64,000 nucleotides of DNA from Amycolatopsis jejuensis. Its GTDB lineage: Bacteria > Actinomycetota > Actinomycetes > Mycobacteriales > Pseudonocardiaceae. Shown here one piece after another: positions 15,066 to 23,133 of the stretch (position 1 is its first letter; the number at the start of each line of letters is the position of its first letter). Made by a program: the position numbers and the translations under genes. The notes below the pieces were generated by a model. It searched no databases. It was not told the origin of the DNA and worked only from the letters and a program-made list of their open reading frames with translations. The stretch spans positions 20,289-84,288 of the forward strand of contig NZ_JNYZ01000038.1 of assembly GCF_000717335.1 (NCBI RefSeq), in the 5' to 3' direction.

Positions 15066-16664
15066 ATGAACACCACCCTGGTTTCGGACGGCCGCCAGCG
15101 CCGCTCGATCCTCATTGCGGTTTCGATCGCGCTGATGGCCGTCATCGCATCCGTCACCGGGCTGAACGTCGCCCAGCCGGACCTCGCCGTCGACTTCGCC
15201 GCGTCGCAGAGCACCGTCCTGTGGATCATCAACGTCTACATCCTCAGCCTGGCTGCGCTGTTGCTGCCGCTCGGTGCGGTCGGGGATCGCTGGGGGCGCA
15301 AGCCGGTGCTCCTCGTGGGCCTTGCCGTTTTCGGGGTCGCGAACGTGGCCGCGGGTCTTGCTCCCACGGCGGGGATCATGCTCGCGGCACGGGTTCTCGC
15401 CGGGGTGGGCGCAGCGATGATCATGCCGGTCACGCTCGCCGTCATCACCTCGACCTTCCCGGAGAAGGAACGTGGCCGCGCGATCGGCGTGTGGACCGGC
15501 GTCGCCGGGGGCGGCGGCCTGCTGGGGATGTTCCTTTCCGCGGTCCTCATCGATGTGGCCAGCTGGCGCTACCTGTTCGTGCTTCCGGTCGCGCTCGTCC
15601 TCGTCGCGATCGCTGCGGCGTGGCGGTCAGTCCCGGACTCGCGCGAGGCGTCCTCGCATTCCTACGACACAGCCGGCGCCCTGGCGTCCGTCGTCGCGGT
15701 GGCCGGGCTTGTCTTCTTTCTCCACGAAGGCCCGGAGAAGGGCTGGGGCGCACCGGGCACCATCGTCAGCCTGCTCGCCGGTCTCCTCGGCACCGCCGGC
15801 TTCGTGGCGTGGGAGCTTCGCCATCGCGCCCCGCTGCTGGACGTCCGGCTCTTCCGCGAGCGCGGTCTGGCGACCGGATCCGTGGCGCTGCTGGCGGTCT
15901 TCGGAGTGCAAGCGGGAGTTTCCGTTGTCCTCTACCCGTTCTTCCAGACCGTCTTCGGCTGGTCGGGCCTGCTGTCCACGGTGGCATTGCTGCCGATGGC
16001 CGGGCTCATGATGGTCGCGTCCGGTCTCGCGCCACGGCTGGCCGAGCGGGCAGGTGCGCGGGCGACCATGGCCGCGGGGATCGTGCTGGCCGGCGCCGGA
16101 CTGGCCCTGCTGGCGATTCTCGTCTCCGCCGACCGTGGCTACCTGGCGGTCCTGCCCGGCATGATCGCGATGGGGCTGGGGATGGGCTTGTCGATGCCGC
16201 CTGCCACCGAGGCCATCACCAGCGCGCTGCCACGGGAACGGCAGGGCGTGGCTTCCGCGCTCAACGACGTCACCCGGGAGTTCGGCACCGCGCTCGGCGT
16301 CGCGCTGCTCGGAGCGCTGCTGTCGGCCGGTTACCGCAGTGCCATCACTCCCCGGCTCGACGGCGTTCCGGCCGACCTCGCCGACACCGCCCGCGAAGGC
16401 ATCGCCAATGCTGTCGAAGCCGCCCACGGCGCCGGTGACCGTGGGCAGGCTTTGGTTCGAGCAGCGCAGGAATCCTTCGTCGACGGCTGGCGGACCGCGA
16501 TGTGGGCGGGTGTCGTCATCATGGTCGTCGTGCTCGGCTACGTCCTGGTGCGCAATCGGCCACTGTGGACAGTCAGGAAGCCTTTTCGTAGTTCTCCATG
16601 GCCTCTTCGGCATGCAGGTTGCGGTGCCGGGTTTCGCCGAGCAAGGCAATACAGATCAGGCTGA
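15066..16664 (+). CDS. DHA2-family (14-TMS) drug:H+ antiporter
   Basis: This 532-residue membrane protein has about 14 hydrophobic segments. It shows the MFS GDRWGRKPVLL loop near residue 75, ARVLAGVGAAMIMPVTLAVI near 115 (antiporter motif C region), and SMPPATEAITSALPRERQGVASALND in the second half. Such proteins export drugs or metabolites. GAAGGA lies 5 nt before ATG 15066. The last 30 residues after VRNRPLWTV are basic, not family-like, and lie antisense over the 3' end of the next gene for 92 nt. A lost or shifted stop is likely. It is controlled, most likely, by the divergent XRE-cupin regulator. Confidence 0.88.
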   Translation: MNTTLVSDGRQRRSILIAVSIALMAVIASVTGLNVAQPDLAVDFAASQSTVLWIINVYILSLAALLLPLGAVGDRWGRKPVLLVGLAVFGVANVAAGLAPTAGIMLAARVLAGVGAAMIMPVTLAVITSTFPEKERGRAIGVWTGVAGGGGLLGMFLSAVLIDVASWRYLFVLPVALVLVAIAAAWRSVPDSREASSHSYDTAGALASVVAVAGLVFFLHEGPEKGWGAPGTIVSLLAGLLGTAGFVAWELRHRAPLLDVRLFRERGLATGSVALLAVFGVQAGVSVVLYPFFQTVFGWSGLLSTVALLPMAGLMMVASGLAPRLAERAGARATMAAGIVLAGAGLALLAILVSADRGYLAVLPGMIAMGLGMGLSMPPATEAITSALPRERQGVASALNDVTREFGTALGVALLGALLSAGYRSAITPRLDGVPADLADTAREGIANAVEAAHGAGDRGQALVRAAQESFVDGWRTAMWAGVVIMVVVLGYVLVRNRPLWTVRKPFRSSPWPLRHAGCGAGFRRARQYRSG

Positions 16665-17901
16665 CGGCCGACAATCCGACCAGGTATCCGCCGGTGGCCA
16701 GCGAGGAACCGGTCGAGGCGAACAGCGCGGTGGCGATGAACGGGGCGAGTCCGCCGCCGAGGACGGCGCCGATCTGGTAGCCCAAAGACGCGCCGCTGTA
16801 ACGGACTTCGGTGTCGAACAGTTCCGCGAACAGTGCGGCCTGCGGTCCGTAGGTCGCCGCGAGAGACAGCGCCATCACGACCACTGCGAGCAGCATCAGC
16901 GGAAGGCTTGCGGTGTCGATCAAAGCGAACATCGGGATCGCCCAGGCCAAGCTCAGTACGCCGCCTGCGACGAAGACTGTGCGTCGGCCGAGGCGGTCGG
17001 ACAGTGCCGAGAACACCGGCAGCGCGGCTAGCCAGACCACGCTCCCGACGAGCACGACAGCAAGCATGGCCTTGTCGTTGACCTTCAGCACCGTCCGTCC
17101 GTAGGAGAGGATGTAGACGATGATCACGTACCCGACGGCGTTGTTGGCCAGGAAGGTACCGCCGGCAAGGAGAACCTGTTTGGGGTGGCGGCGAAGTACC
17201 TCGATCACCGGGCTGCCGCGACGCGGGGTTTCCTTGCGCGACGCGGTGAACGCGGCAGTTTCGCCGATCCGCGAGCGGACGTAGAAGCCGACGCCGACGA
17301 GGATGATGCTGAGCAGGAACGGAATCCGCCAGCCCCAGTCGGCGAACTGCTTGGTACCCAGCGTGCCGACCACGATGAGGTACACCAGGTTCGCCAGTAT
17401 CACGCCGATCGGAACGCCCATCTGCGGGAAGCTCCCGTAGAACCCGCGCTTGTGCTTCGGCGCGTTCTCCACCGCGAGCAGCGCGGCGCCACCCCATTCG
17501 CCGCCGACGCCGAGCCCCTGCACGAACCGCAGTACCACCAGCAGGATCGGCGCGGCGGCCCCGATGCTCGCGTATGTGGGGAGCAGGCCGATCCCGAAGG
17601 TCGCGAGCCCCATCAGCAACAGCGACAGCACCAGCATCGACTTGCGGCCGATCTTGTCGCCGAAGTGGCCCATCACCACGCCGCCGATGGGCCGGGCGAG
17701 GAAGCCGATCGCGAACGTGCTGAATGCGGCGAGCGTTCCGGCGAGGCCGGAGTACTGCGGGAAGAACTGGGGCGCGAACACCAGTGCAGCCGCGGTGCCG
17801 TAGACGAAGAAGTCGTACCACTCGATCGCCGTGCCGATGAGGCTGGCGGTCGCGGCTCTGCGCAACGTGCGGGGAGGGACGGGGGCATCGGGTGCGGCCA
17901 T
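16573..17901 (-). CDS. MFS metabolite:H+ symporter (MHS family)
   Basis: This 442-residue inner-membrane protein begins with the MHS signature: TASLIGTAIEWYDFFVYGTAAAL, then RPIGGVVMGHFGDKIGRKSML and FVQGLGVGGEWGGAALLAVE. MHS proteins import carboxylates and aromatic acids with protons. GGAGAGG lies 7 nt before the ATG. A perfect ACCGATAATCGGT box sits 22 bp upstream of the start, linking it to the IclR regulon that follows. It is therefore the likely importer for that pathway. Its 3' end overlaps the DHA2 gene on the other strand by 92 nt. Confidence 0.88.
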   Translation of the reverse strand: MAAPDAPVPPRTLRRAATASLIGTAIEWYDFFVYGTAAALVFAPQFFPQYSGLAGTLAAFSTFAIGFLARPIGGVVMGHFGDKIGRKSMLVLSLLLMGLATFGIGLLPTYASIGAAAPILLVVLRFVQGLGVGGEWGGAALLAVENAPKHKRGFYGSFPQMGVPIGVILANLVYLIVVGTLGTKQFADWGWRIPFLLSIILVGVGFYVRSRIGETAAFTASRKETPRRGSPVIEVLRRHPKQVLLAGGTFLANNAVGYVIIVYILSYGRTVLKVNDKAMLAVVLVGSVVWLAALPVFSALSDRLGRRTVFVAGGVLSLAWAIPMFALIDTASLPLMLLAVVVMALSLAATYGPQAALFAELFDTEVRYSGASLGYQIGAVLGGGLAPFIATALFASTGSSLATGGYLVGLSAVSLICIALLGETRHRNLHAEEAMENYEKAS

Positions 17902-17922
17902 GGCACTACCTCTCCAAAGGTT

Positions 17923-17953
17923 ACCGATAATCGGTCATTGCTACCGATTATGA
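17923..17953. promoter_or_regulatory. IclR-type operator, two boxes
   Basis: The palindrome ACCGATAATCGGT (17923-17935) is followed by a half-matching ACCGATTATGA (17943-17953). The same core recurs upstream of the peroxiredoxin, the FAD monooxygenase, the alpha/beta hydrolase and the cupin dioxygenase. It controls the MHS importer. Confidence 0.65.
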
Positions 17954-18046
17954 AGAGGATGCGCTGCGGTCTTGCCGATGTCAACGGATTCACGGTCTCG
18001 ATCTGCCGCGAAAACCGTTCTGGCGCATGGGAATGCGGACATGCCT

Positions 18047-18077
18047 CGAAGCGGCGCAAGAGCCTTGCGCCGCTTCG
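18047..18077 (-). terminator. Hairpin terminator after the peroxiredoxin
   Basis: CGAAGCGGCGCAAG and CTTGCGCCGCTTCG form a perfect 14-bp stem with a 3-nt AGC loop. It starts 12 nt beyond the peroxiredoxin stop on the minus strand. No U-tract follows. Confidence 0.7.
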
Positions 18078-18089
18078 GGATCCGCCGGG

Positions 18090-18764
18090 TCAGGAGCCGT
18101 GGATCTCCCGGATCACCTGGAGCGCCTCGGCCGGTTCCATGCGGGTGCGGTACGCCATCGACACGTGCCGCGCCCGTACGACGCCGTCCTGGTCCAGCAC
18201 GAACGTGGCCGGGACCGGAAGGCTGTAATGCCCCTCGGGCTGCTGTTTCGCCAATGCGGCCAGGGTGGTGTCGAGCATGTGCTCGGTGACGTGTGGCGGG
18301 AGGTCGAAGCGGACCTTGAACGCGGTCAGCACGCGTTGTTCGGTGTCGCTGAGAACGTCGTACTCGAGTTCGTGTTTCTCCGTCATGCTCAACGCGTCGT
18401 CGGGCTGTTGCGGGCTGATGGCGATCAACGCGGCGCCGGCTTCCCGGAACAGCGGCAGCGCCTGCTGGTACGCGCGGAGTTCGAGATTGCAGTACGGGCA
18501 CCAGGATCCGCGGTAGAAGGTGAGGACGACCGGGCCTGCCGCCAGCCGGTCGGCCAGGCGGACCTCGGTGCCGCGCGCGTCGGGAAGGGTGAAGTCCGGC
18601 GCGATCTCGCCGACGTCCAGTCCCGGTACGAGCCCCTGCCGCTCGATCTCGTCGAAGGCGTCGTTGATGGCGGCTTTGGCGTTCTCCGGCCGCTTGACCG
18701 CCGCCGCGAAGTCGTCGAGCTGCTGCTTGAGGGAAGCCAGTTGGTCGTCGCGCAGGGTGCTCAC
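18090..18764 (-). CDS. Peroxiredoxin (AhpC/TSA family)
   Basis: This 224-residue thioredoxin-fold protein has the peroxidatic motif RGSWCPYC (C89, C92) after PVVLTFY, preceded by VGEIAPDFTLPDARG. It reduces peroxides using thiol donors. An N-terminal helical stretch of about 45 residues is typical of the peroxiredoxin-like subgroup. The GTG start 18764 is fixed by AAGGAG 5 nt upstream; a longer frame has no such site. Two IclR-type boxes lie just upstream. A thioredoxin reductase gene at 26690 carries the same operator in its operon, so the two may work together against peroxide made by the pathway's oxygenases. Confidence 0.88.
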   Translation of the reverse strand: MSTLRDDQLASLKQQLDDFAAAVKRPENAKAAINDAFDEIERQGLVPGLDVGEIAPDFTLPDARGTEVRLADRLAAGPVVLTFYRGSWCPYCNLELRAYQQALPLFREAGAALIAISPQQPDDALSMTEKHELEYDVLSDTEQRVLTAFKVRFDLPPHVTEHMLDTTLAALAKQQPEGHYSLPVPATFVLDQDGVVRARHVSMAYRTRMEPAEALQVIREIHGS

Positions 18765-18775
18765 CCGTACTCCTT

Positions 18776-18811
18776 CACCGATAAACGAAGATACTCGCCG
18801 ATAACCGAAGA
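18776..18811. promoter_or_regulatory. IclR-type operator, two direct boxes
   Basis: CACCGATAAACGAAGAT and CGCCGATAACCGAAGAC are two imperfect copies 20 bp apart, just upstream of the peroxiredoxin ribosome-binding site. Both share the left half of the CCGATNATCGG box. Confidence 0.55.
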
Positions 18812-18878
18812 CTACTCGCGCATGATTCGGTGTCAAGGCAGGGCAAAGCCGAGGTGTGCAGTGCAGGGCGGGGAAGGA

Positions 18879-19571
18879 TCAGCCGCTGGCCAGCGAAAGC
18901 GCCTCGGCCAGTTTGAGCACTTCGGCGGCCAGTTCGGGTACCTCGTCGCCGCGCGCGGCGGGGATCACGAGGCCCACGCTGGCGGTCGCTTCGCCGCCGA
19001 TGTACACCGGCGCGGACAGGCCGGTGTAGCCGGGAACGACTTCGCCGGTGGTGGTGGCGTACCCACGCTCGCGAGCCTGGCTGACCAGCGCACGTTCGCC
19101 GGGTTGCGCGGGGCGGCCGGCGAGAATGGCGACCCCGTGCGCGGCCAGGTCGAGCGGCCCGCGGGCACCGACCCGCATGCCTACCCGGAAGTTGGCCGAC
19201 GGCGGTTCGATCGACAGCACGGTGACCACTTCGTCGCCGTCCGCGACATGCAGGACCGAGGTGGCGACGACGCGTTCGGTGGCGTCGCGCAGCATTGGGG
19301 TGGCGATGGAAATCAGGTCGCGCGACACCATCCGGGCCAGGCTGAACAGGCCGGTGCCGATCACGTAGCGCCCGTCGCTCATCCGGGTCGCGAACTTGCG
19401 GTGCGCCAAGGTGGCCAGCAGCCGCGCCGCAATCGACCGGTGGATCCCGACGTGCTGGGCGACCTCGGTGGCGGTGAAGCCGTTCACCGATGCGCCGAGG
19501 AACTCGAGGACCTGCAGGCCCCGGTCGAGCGTCTGGGCGAGCTCCGGCTGCGGTTTTGCCTCTTGAGTCAC
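18879..19571 (-). CDS. IclR-family transcriptional regulator
   Basis: This 230-residue protein has an N-terminal winged helix (AQTLDRGLQVLEFL, GFTATEVAQHVGIHRSIAARLL, about 10-60) and a C-terminal effector domain ending in APVYIGGEATASVGLVIP. IclR proteins bind a small aromatic or acid ligand and control catabolic genes. The GTG start 19571 has GGAGGAGG 5 nt upstream; the other in-frame GTG overlaps that site. It is divergent from the FAD monooxygenase, with the palindromic box between them. It is the obvious candidate to recognise the CCGATNATCGG sites across 17.9-25.5 kb. Confidence 0.88.
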   Translation of the reverse strand: MTQEAKPQPELAQTLDRGLQVLEFLGASVNGFTATEVAQHVGIHRSIAARLLATLAHRKFATRMSDGRYVIGTGLFSLARMVSRDLISIATPMLRDATERVVATSVLHVADGDEVVTVLSIEPPSANFRVGMRVGARGPLDLAAHGVAILAGRPAQPGERALVSQARERGYATTTGEVVPGYTGLSAPVYIGGEATASVGLVIPAARGDEVPELAAEVLKLAEALSLASG

Positions 19572-19620
19572 GGTCACCTCCTCCGGCTTCTCTTGTGTTG
19601 TTGTTCTACCAGCAATGCCG

Positions 19621-19691
19621 CCGGGGCTTGACAACCCGGCTCGCGCGAGCGCTAATACTCATTATACGAACAGGATAACCGATTATCGGAG
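19621..19691 (+). promoter_or_regulatory. Promoter and operator of the FAD monooxygenase
   Basis: CCGGGGCTTGACA (19621-19633) supplies a TTGACA box; TAATAC or GCTAAT follows at 17-19 bp. TTATACGA lies at 19662-19669. The palindrome ACCGATTATCGG (19678-19689) overlaps the ribosome-binding GGAG, so a bound regulator would also mask translation. The same 13-mer and TTATACGA occur before the 25504 gene. Confidence 0.6.
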
Positions 19692-19697
19692 ATTGCC

Positions 19698-21284
19698 TTG
19701 GTTCTCGACACTGCTGTCGCCCCGGTTGTCATTGTCGGCGGGGGTCCGATCGGACTGGCGGCCTCGTTGCTGCTGGCGCGCCAAGGCGTGCGCAGCATCG
19801 TGGTCGAACGGCGGGAAACGGCGAGTTGCGGACAGTCCCGCGCGGTCACCATCCAGCGCGACATCCTCGCGCTCTACGACCGGCTGGGCATTGCCGGCGA
19901 CATCCTCCGCCGCGGCAGCAGCTGGTCGATCGGCCGGACGTACTTTGGTGACGACGAGATCCTCCGGCTCACCTTCGACGACGACGGGTCCAGCGGCTAT
20001 CCGCCGTTCATCAACTTCGCGCAGTACCGCGTCGAGGAGCTGCTGCACGAAGCGGTCCGGCAGCAGGAATGCGTGGACCTGCGGCACGGCGAGACGGCCG
20101 AGGTCGTGCACGACGGCGCCGACGCCGATTACGCCGTCGTGCGCATCACCGACGCTTCCGGGACGGCTCGCCTGGTCCACGCGTCCTATGTGGTCGCGGC
20201 GGACGGGGTCGGCAGCCGCACCCGCAAGGCACTCGGTATCGATTTCGACGGCTGGCGCACGAACGGCCGGTTCCTGGTCGCGGATTTCCGGGCGGAGCTG
20301 CCGTTTTCGGCCGAGCGGCGGCTGTGGTTCTCGCCGCCGTTCTATCCGGACGGCATTGTGCTGATGCACCAGATCGGCGACGACCAGTGGCGCCTCGACT
20401 GGCAGATCCCGCCGGAGCTCGACGTCGACGACGAGGTCGCGGCCGGACGTGTGCACCACCGGATCCGCGCCGTCCTCGACCACGCGGGAATCGGTGCGGT
20501 GGAGATCGAAATCCTGCGCTGCAACGGCTGGACTTTCCAGCAGCGCCAGGCTTCCCGGTTCCGGCAGCACCGGGTCTTCCTGGCCGGCGATTCCGCGCAC
20601 GTGGTGTCGCCGTTCGGGGCGCGCGGGATGAACTCCGGGATGGAGGATGCCGAGAACCTGGCGTGGAAACTGGCGCGCGTGTTGTCCGGGCGCGCCCCGG
20701 ACGCGCTGCTCGACAGCTATGCCACGGAACGCGAGTCGGCCGCCGCCCAGCACGTACTGGTCACCGGCGACTCGATGACGTTCATGACCCCCTCGACCCC
20801 GGAAGGGCTCGACGACCGCAACGCCATCCTCGCGCAGGCCGCCGCAGACCCGGCGAAGGCGCACCTCGTCGACGCCGGCAAGTTGTACGTGCCACACGCA
20901 TATCCGGACTCGCCGCTCACGACTCCGGGCAGGGTGGATTCCTTGCCACAGCCCGGTTCTCTGGTCCCGGACTGCGTGCTTGTTCGTGGCGGCGAGCCGA
21001 CGACCATCCGCAAGATCGTGGCCGGGCGGTTCACCGTGATCCAGGTCGACCCCGATGCCCCGGACACGCTGACGTTCTACGCGATCGACGAATCCGGGGT
21101 CACGCCGCTGCCACCGGCGCGCACTGCTGGCCTGCCACATCCGTTGAGCCACGCGCAGGCTGCGGTGTACCTCGTCCGCCCGGACTGTTATCTCGCTGCG
21201 GTACGGGAATTCGAGGACGACTGGGCGGATCACCTGCGCACCGCCTGGCACCGCGCGACGGCGGTGGCGCAGGTGAGCGCGTGA
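19698..21284 (+). CDS. FAD-dependent aromatic hydroxylase (MhpA/TfdB-type)
   Basis: This 528-residue flavoprotein monooxygenase has the N-terminal FAD fold VVIVGGGPIGLAASLLL (about 11-27), ERRETASCGQSRAVTIQRD near 38-56, and the second FAD motif FLAGDSAHVVSPFGARGMN near 292-310. A C-terminal thioredoxin-like domain of about 140 residues follows. The family hydroxylates phenols or aryl acids with NAD(P)H and O2. The start is TTG 19698, supported by GGAG 6 nt upstream and by full domain coverage. It is under the box at 19678. It probably prepares the ring for the homogentisate-dioxygenase-like enzyme encoded at 25504. Confidence 0.9.
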   Translation: MVLDTAVAPVVIVGGGPIGLAASLLLARQGVRSIVVERRETASCGQSRAVTIQRDILALYDRLGIAGDILRRGSSWSIGRTYFGDDEILRLTFDDDGSSGYPPFINFAQYRVEELLHEAVRQQECVDLRHGETAEVVHDGADADYAVVRITDASGTARLVHASYVVAADGVGSRTRKALGIDFDGWRTNGRFLVADFRAELPFSAERRLWFSPPFYPDGIVLMHQIGDDQWRLDWQIPPELDVDDEVAAGRVHHRIRAVLDHAGIGAVEIEILRCNGWTFQQRQASRFRQHRVFLAGDSAHVVSPFGARGMNSGMEDAENLAWKLARVLSGRAPDALLDSYATERESAAAQHVLVTGDSMTFMTPSTPEGLDDRNAILAQAAADPAKAHLVDAGKLYVPHAYPDSPLTTPGRVDSLPQPGSLVPDCVLVRGGEPTTIRKIVAGRFTVIQVDPDAPDTLTFYAIDESGVTPLPPARTAGLPHPLSHAQAAVYLVRPDCYLAAVREFEDDWADHLRTAWHRATAVAQVSA

Positions 21285-21347
21285 TGATCGGCGGGTGGGC
21301 GCACCGGCTTCGCTGAGGCATGCCGGTGGTCACGGCCTGTACTGGGA

Positions 21348-21394
21348 GGCGGCGGTGCTGATGATCGTCACCCGTGATCGTCCGCACCGCCGCC
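21348..21394. terminator. Hairpin between convergent genes
   Basis: GGCGGCGGTGC and GCACCGCCGCC form a perfect 11-bp stem with a 25-nt loop that can itself pair through GATC. It lies between the FAD monooxygenase stop and the convergent toxin-like gene. Confidence 0.55.
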
Positions 21395-21411
21395 CTGTCA
21401 TTGTAGGTCGA

Positions 21412-21795
21412 TCAGACGATCCGGATCTTTTCGATTTTCACTCCGCCAGGGTGATTGGGGAACGTGTAGGTGGTGTTCTTGCCGATCGGGTTGCTCGGCT
21501 GCCACCTTCCGTCGCCAAACCACTGAACACGGTTGTTCCCGGTGTGAATTTCGTGAAGCCACCATGTCATCGTCGGCAGCAGTGGGCTGCGCGGAAGGTT
21601 CATTTCTCCGCCGTTTGCGTAGCAGTATTCTCTGCGGCCATCCCTGGCTGAGTGCACACTGATCTTTGTGTACTCACTGCTGTTGCAAGGAATCTCGCTG
21701 ATCAGCGTCGATGCGTCCGCCGTGGCAATAGGGCCGATTCCCATCAAAGCAGCGGCGGCGATCGTCACAACCGCCGATCTCTTCAATTTGGACAT
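21412..21795 (-). CDS. Secreted beta/gamma-crystallin-like protein (killer-toxin-like)
   Basis: This 127-residue protein starts with a signal peptide (MSKLKRSAVVTIAAAALMG, predicted cleavage near TADA-ST). The mature part contains CYANGGEMNL, a tryptophan pair, IHTGNNRVQWFGDGRW, and the C-terminal PNHPGGVKIEKIRI. This resembles the Streptomyces killer-toxin-like (SKLP) or single-domain crystallin fold. Members are small extracellular proteins, some growth-inhibitory to fungi. GAGGAG lies 8 nt before ATG 21795. GC content is clearly lower than in its neighbours (coding and flanks), suggesting a separate origin. No immunity gene is visible. Confidence 0.65.
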   Translation of the reverse strand: MSKLKRSAVVTIAAAALMGIGPIATADASTLISEIPCNSSEYTKISVHSARDGRREYCYANGGEMNLPRSPLLPTMTWWLHEIHTGNNRVQWFGDGRWQPSNPIGKNTTYTFPNHPGGVKIEKIRIV

Positions 21796-22106
21796 GGCTT
21801 TACTCCTCAGGCTGTTCGGTCGGGAGAACAAGGCGATTGGTCACTACGTCCGCCATGAATCACCGGCGAACGCGAAACGCTGTGAGTGACCGTCAAGATC
21901 GACATTACTGACGAGCGCAGTGCATGTACAGCCACGAGGACCACCCGGGCAAGAATGTTGCACGTCGGCTGAAACCCCTCGGAGAACAGTTCCGGATGTT
22001 CGTCGGCTGCACGATCGTCAGTGCGGCATCCACGTGAAGTACTGGCTGACCGGCCAGGTCATCACCGTGGACGGGTGACCACTCGAACTTCGGTGAGAAA
22101 AGAAAA
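21796..22106. other. Gap with a possible SDR C-terminal remnant
   Basis: No intact gene lies here. On the plus strand around 22037-22078 the residues YWLTGQVITVDG, ending in TGA, mimic the C-terminal VTGQxxxVDGG of short-chain dehydrogenases. Upstream sequence does not continue the family. The first part probably contains the promoter of the toxin-like gene. Confidence 0.3.
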
Positions 22107-22134
22107 GGACCGGCAGCGAATCCGCTGCCGGTCC
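22107..22134 (-). terminator. Rho-independent terminator
   Basis: GGACCGGCAGCG and CGCTGCCGGTCC form a perfect 12-bp stem with an AATC loop. Read on the minus strand it is followed by TTTTCTTTTCT, a real U-tract. It ends the operon that runs from 25343 to 22150. Confidence 0.88.
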
Positions 22135-22149
22135 CTTTCGCTGCACGGT

Positions 22150-23106
22150 TCAGGAAGTGAGCCGGTTCCACACCTCGTGGTCCCGGTCCACCGTCCAGAT
22201 CGCCGGGGGTTCGCCGTTGAGTTCGTCCCACGCGCGCTGCACGTCGAACACCATCGCGTGCTCGAAGACCGGCATCTTGCCGTACTCCGCGAGCAGTTCG
22301 CTGCGTGCCGCCTGGTATGCGTCCTTGATGCTGCCGCCGCTGTTCTTCACCTTCTCCACCGTGGTGAACAGCCGCCCGATGAAGTCGCGCGTCAGCTCGA
22401 TCGCCCGCGCGCATTCCTCCCGGGTCTGCGCGATCCGGCCGCGGCCGCCGACGAGTACCTCGGCGTCCAGTGCCGCCACGTTGTCCAGCGTGGTCGTGAT
22501 CCAGTCGCGGTGGTAGGCGTCGCCGGTGTAGACCGCTGACCCGTTTTCCACCAGGTCTCCGGCGAACAGGACCTTCTGCGCCGGGACGTACGCGACGATG
22601 TCGCCGGACGTGTGGCCGTTGCCGAGCCACGACAGCTCGACGGTGCCGCGCTTGCCGCCCAGGTCGATGCTGTAGTGCTGCTCGAACGTCTTCGTCGGCC
22701 AGGTCAGCCCGGCGACCTCTTCGCTGCCCTCGGCGAGCCGGGGCATCCGGCCGAACTCGACATCCCAGTCCTCCTTGCCGCGCTCACCGACGAGCCGTTC
22801 GGTTTCCGCCGACGCCACGATTTCCTCGGCCTCGAACGCGGCGGCACCGAGCGCGCGCACCGCGTGGTAGTGCGACAGGACGAGGTACTTCACCGGCTTT
22901 TCGGTCTGCGTGCGCAGCTTTTCGAGCCACCGCCGGGCCATCGGCGGGGTCGCCAGCGCATCGAACGCGACGATGAAGTCCTCCCCCTCGATCGCGCCGA
23001 CGTTCGGATCGCCTTCGGCGGTGAGCGCCCAGATCCCGTCGCCGATGACCTCTAGGGTCTCGGTCTTGGCTGCGGTGTCGCCGGAGGAGGCGAATGGCTT
23101 GGACAC
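22150..23106 (-). CDS. Metallo-beta-lactamase-fold protein with degenerate metal site
   Basis: This 318-residue protein has the MBL fold: IWALTAEGDPNVGAIEG at the start, LVLSHYHAVRALGA near residue 75-90, GNGHTSGDIVAYVP near 163-176, and LFAGDLVEN near 180. The normal zinc motif HxHxDH reads HYHAVR here, so the Asp and the last His of the first metal site are replaced. The second-site histidine (GHTSGD) and the bridging Asp (AGDL) remain. It may bind one metal or act on a different substrate. It is the last gene of the hydrolase and enolase-superfamily operon; the terminator follows its stop. Confidence 0.8.
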   Translation of the reverse strand: MSKPFASSGDTAAKTETLEVIGDGIWALTAEGDPNVGAIEGEDFIVAFDALATPPMARRWLEKLRTQTEKPVKYLVLSHYHAVRALGAAAFEAEEIVASAETERLVGERGKEDWDVEFGRMPRLAEGSEEVAGLTWPTKTFEQHYSIDLGGKRGTVELSWLGNGHTSGDIVAYVPAQKVLFAGDLVENGSAVYTGDAYHRDWITTTLDNVAALDAEVLVGGRGRIAQTREECARAIELTRDFIGRLFTTVEKVKNSGGSIKDAYQAARSELLAEYGKMPVFEHAMVFDVQRAWDELNGEPPAIWTVDRDHEVWNRLTS

Positions 23107-23133
23107 GGGTCAGCTCCTTGGATGTCGTCTCGG

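Noticed and set aside
22037..22078. A real SDR gene tail
   Set aside because: Only about 12 residues fit the family; chance or a very old remnant cannot be separated.
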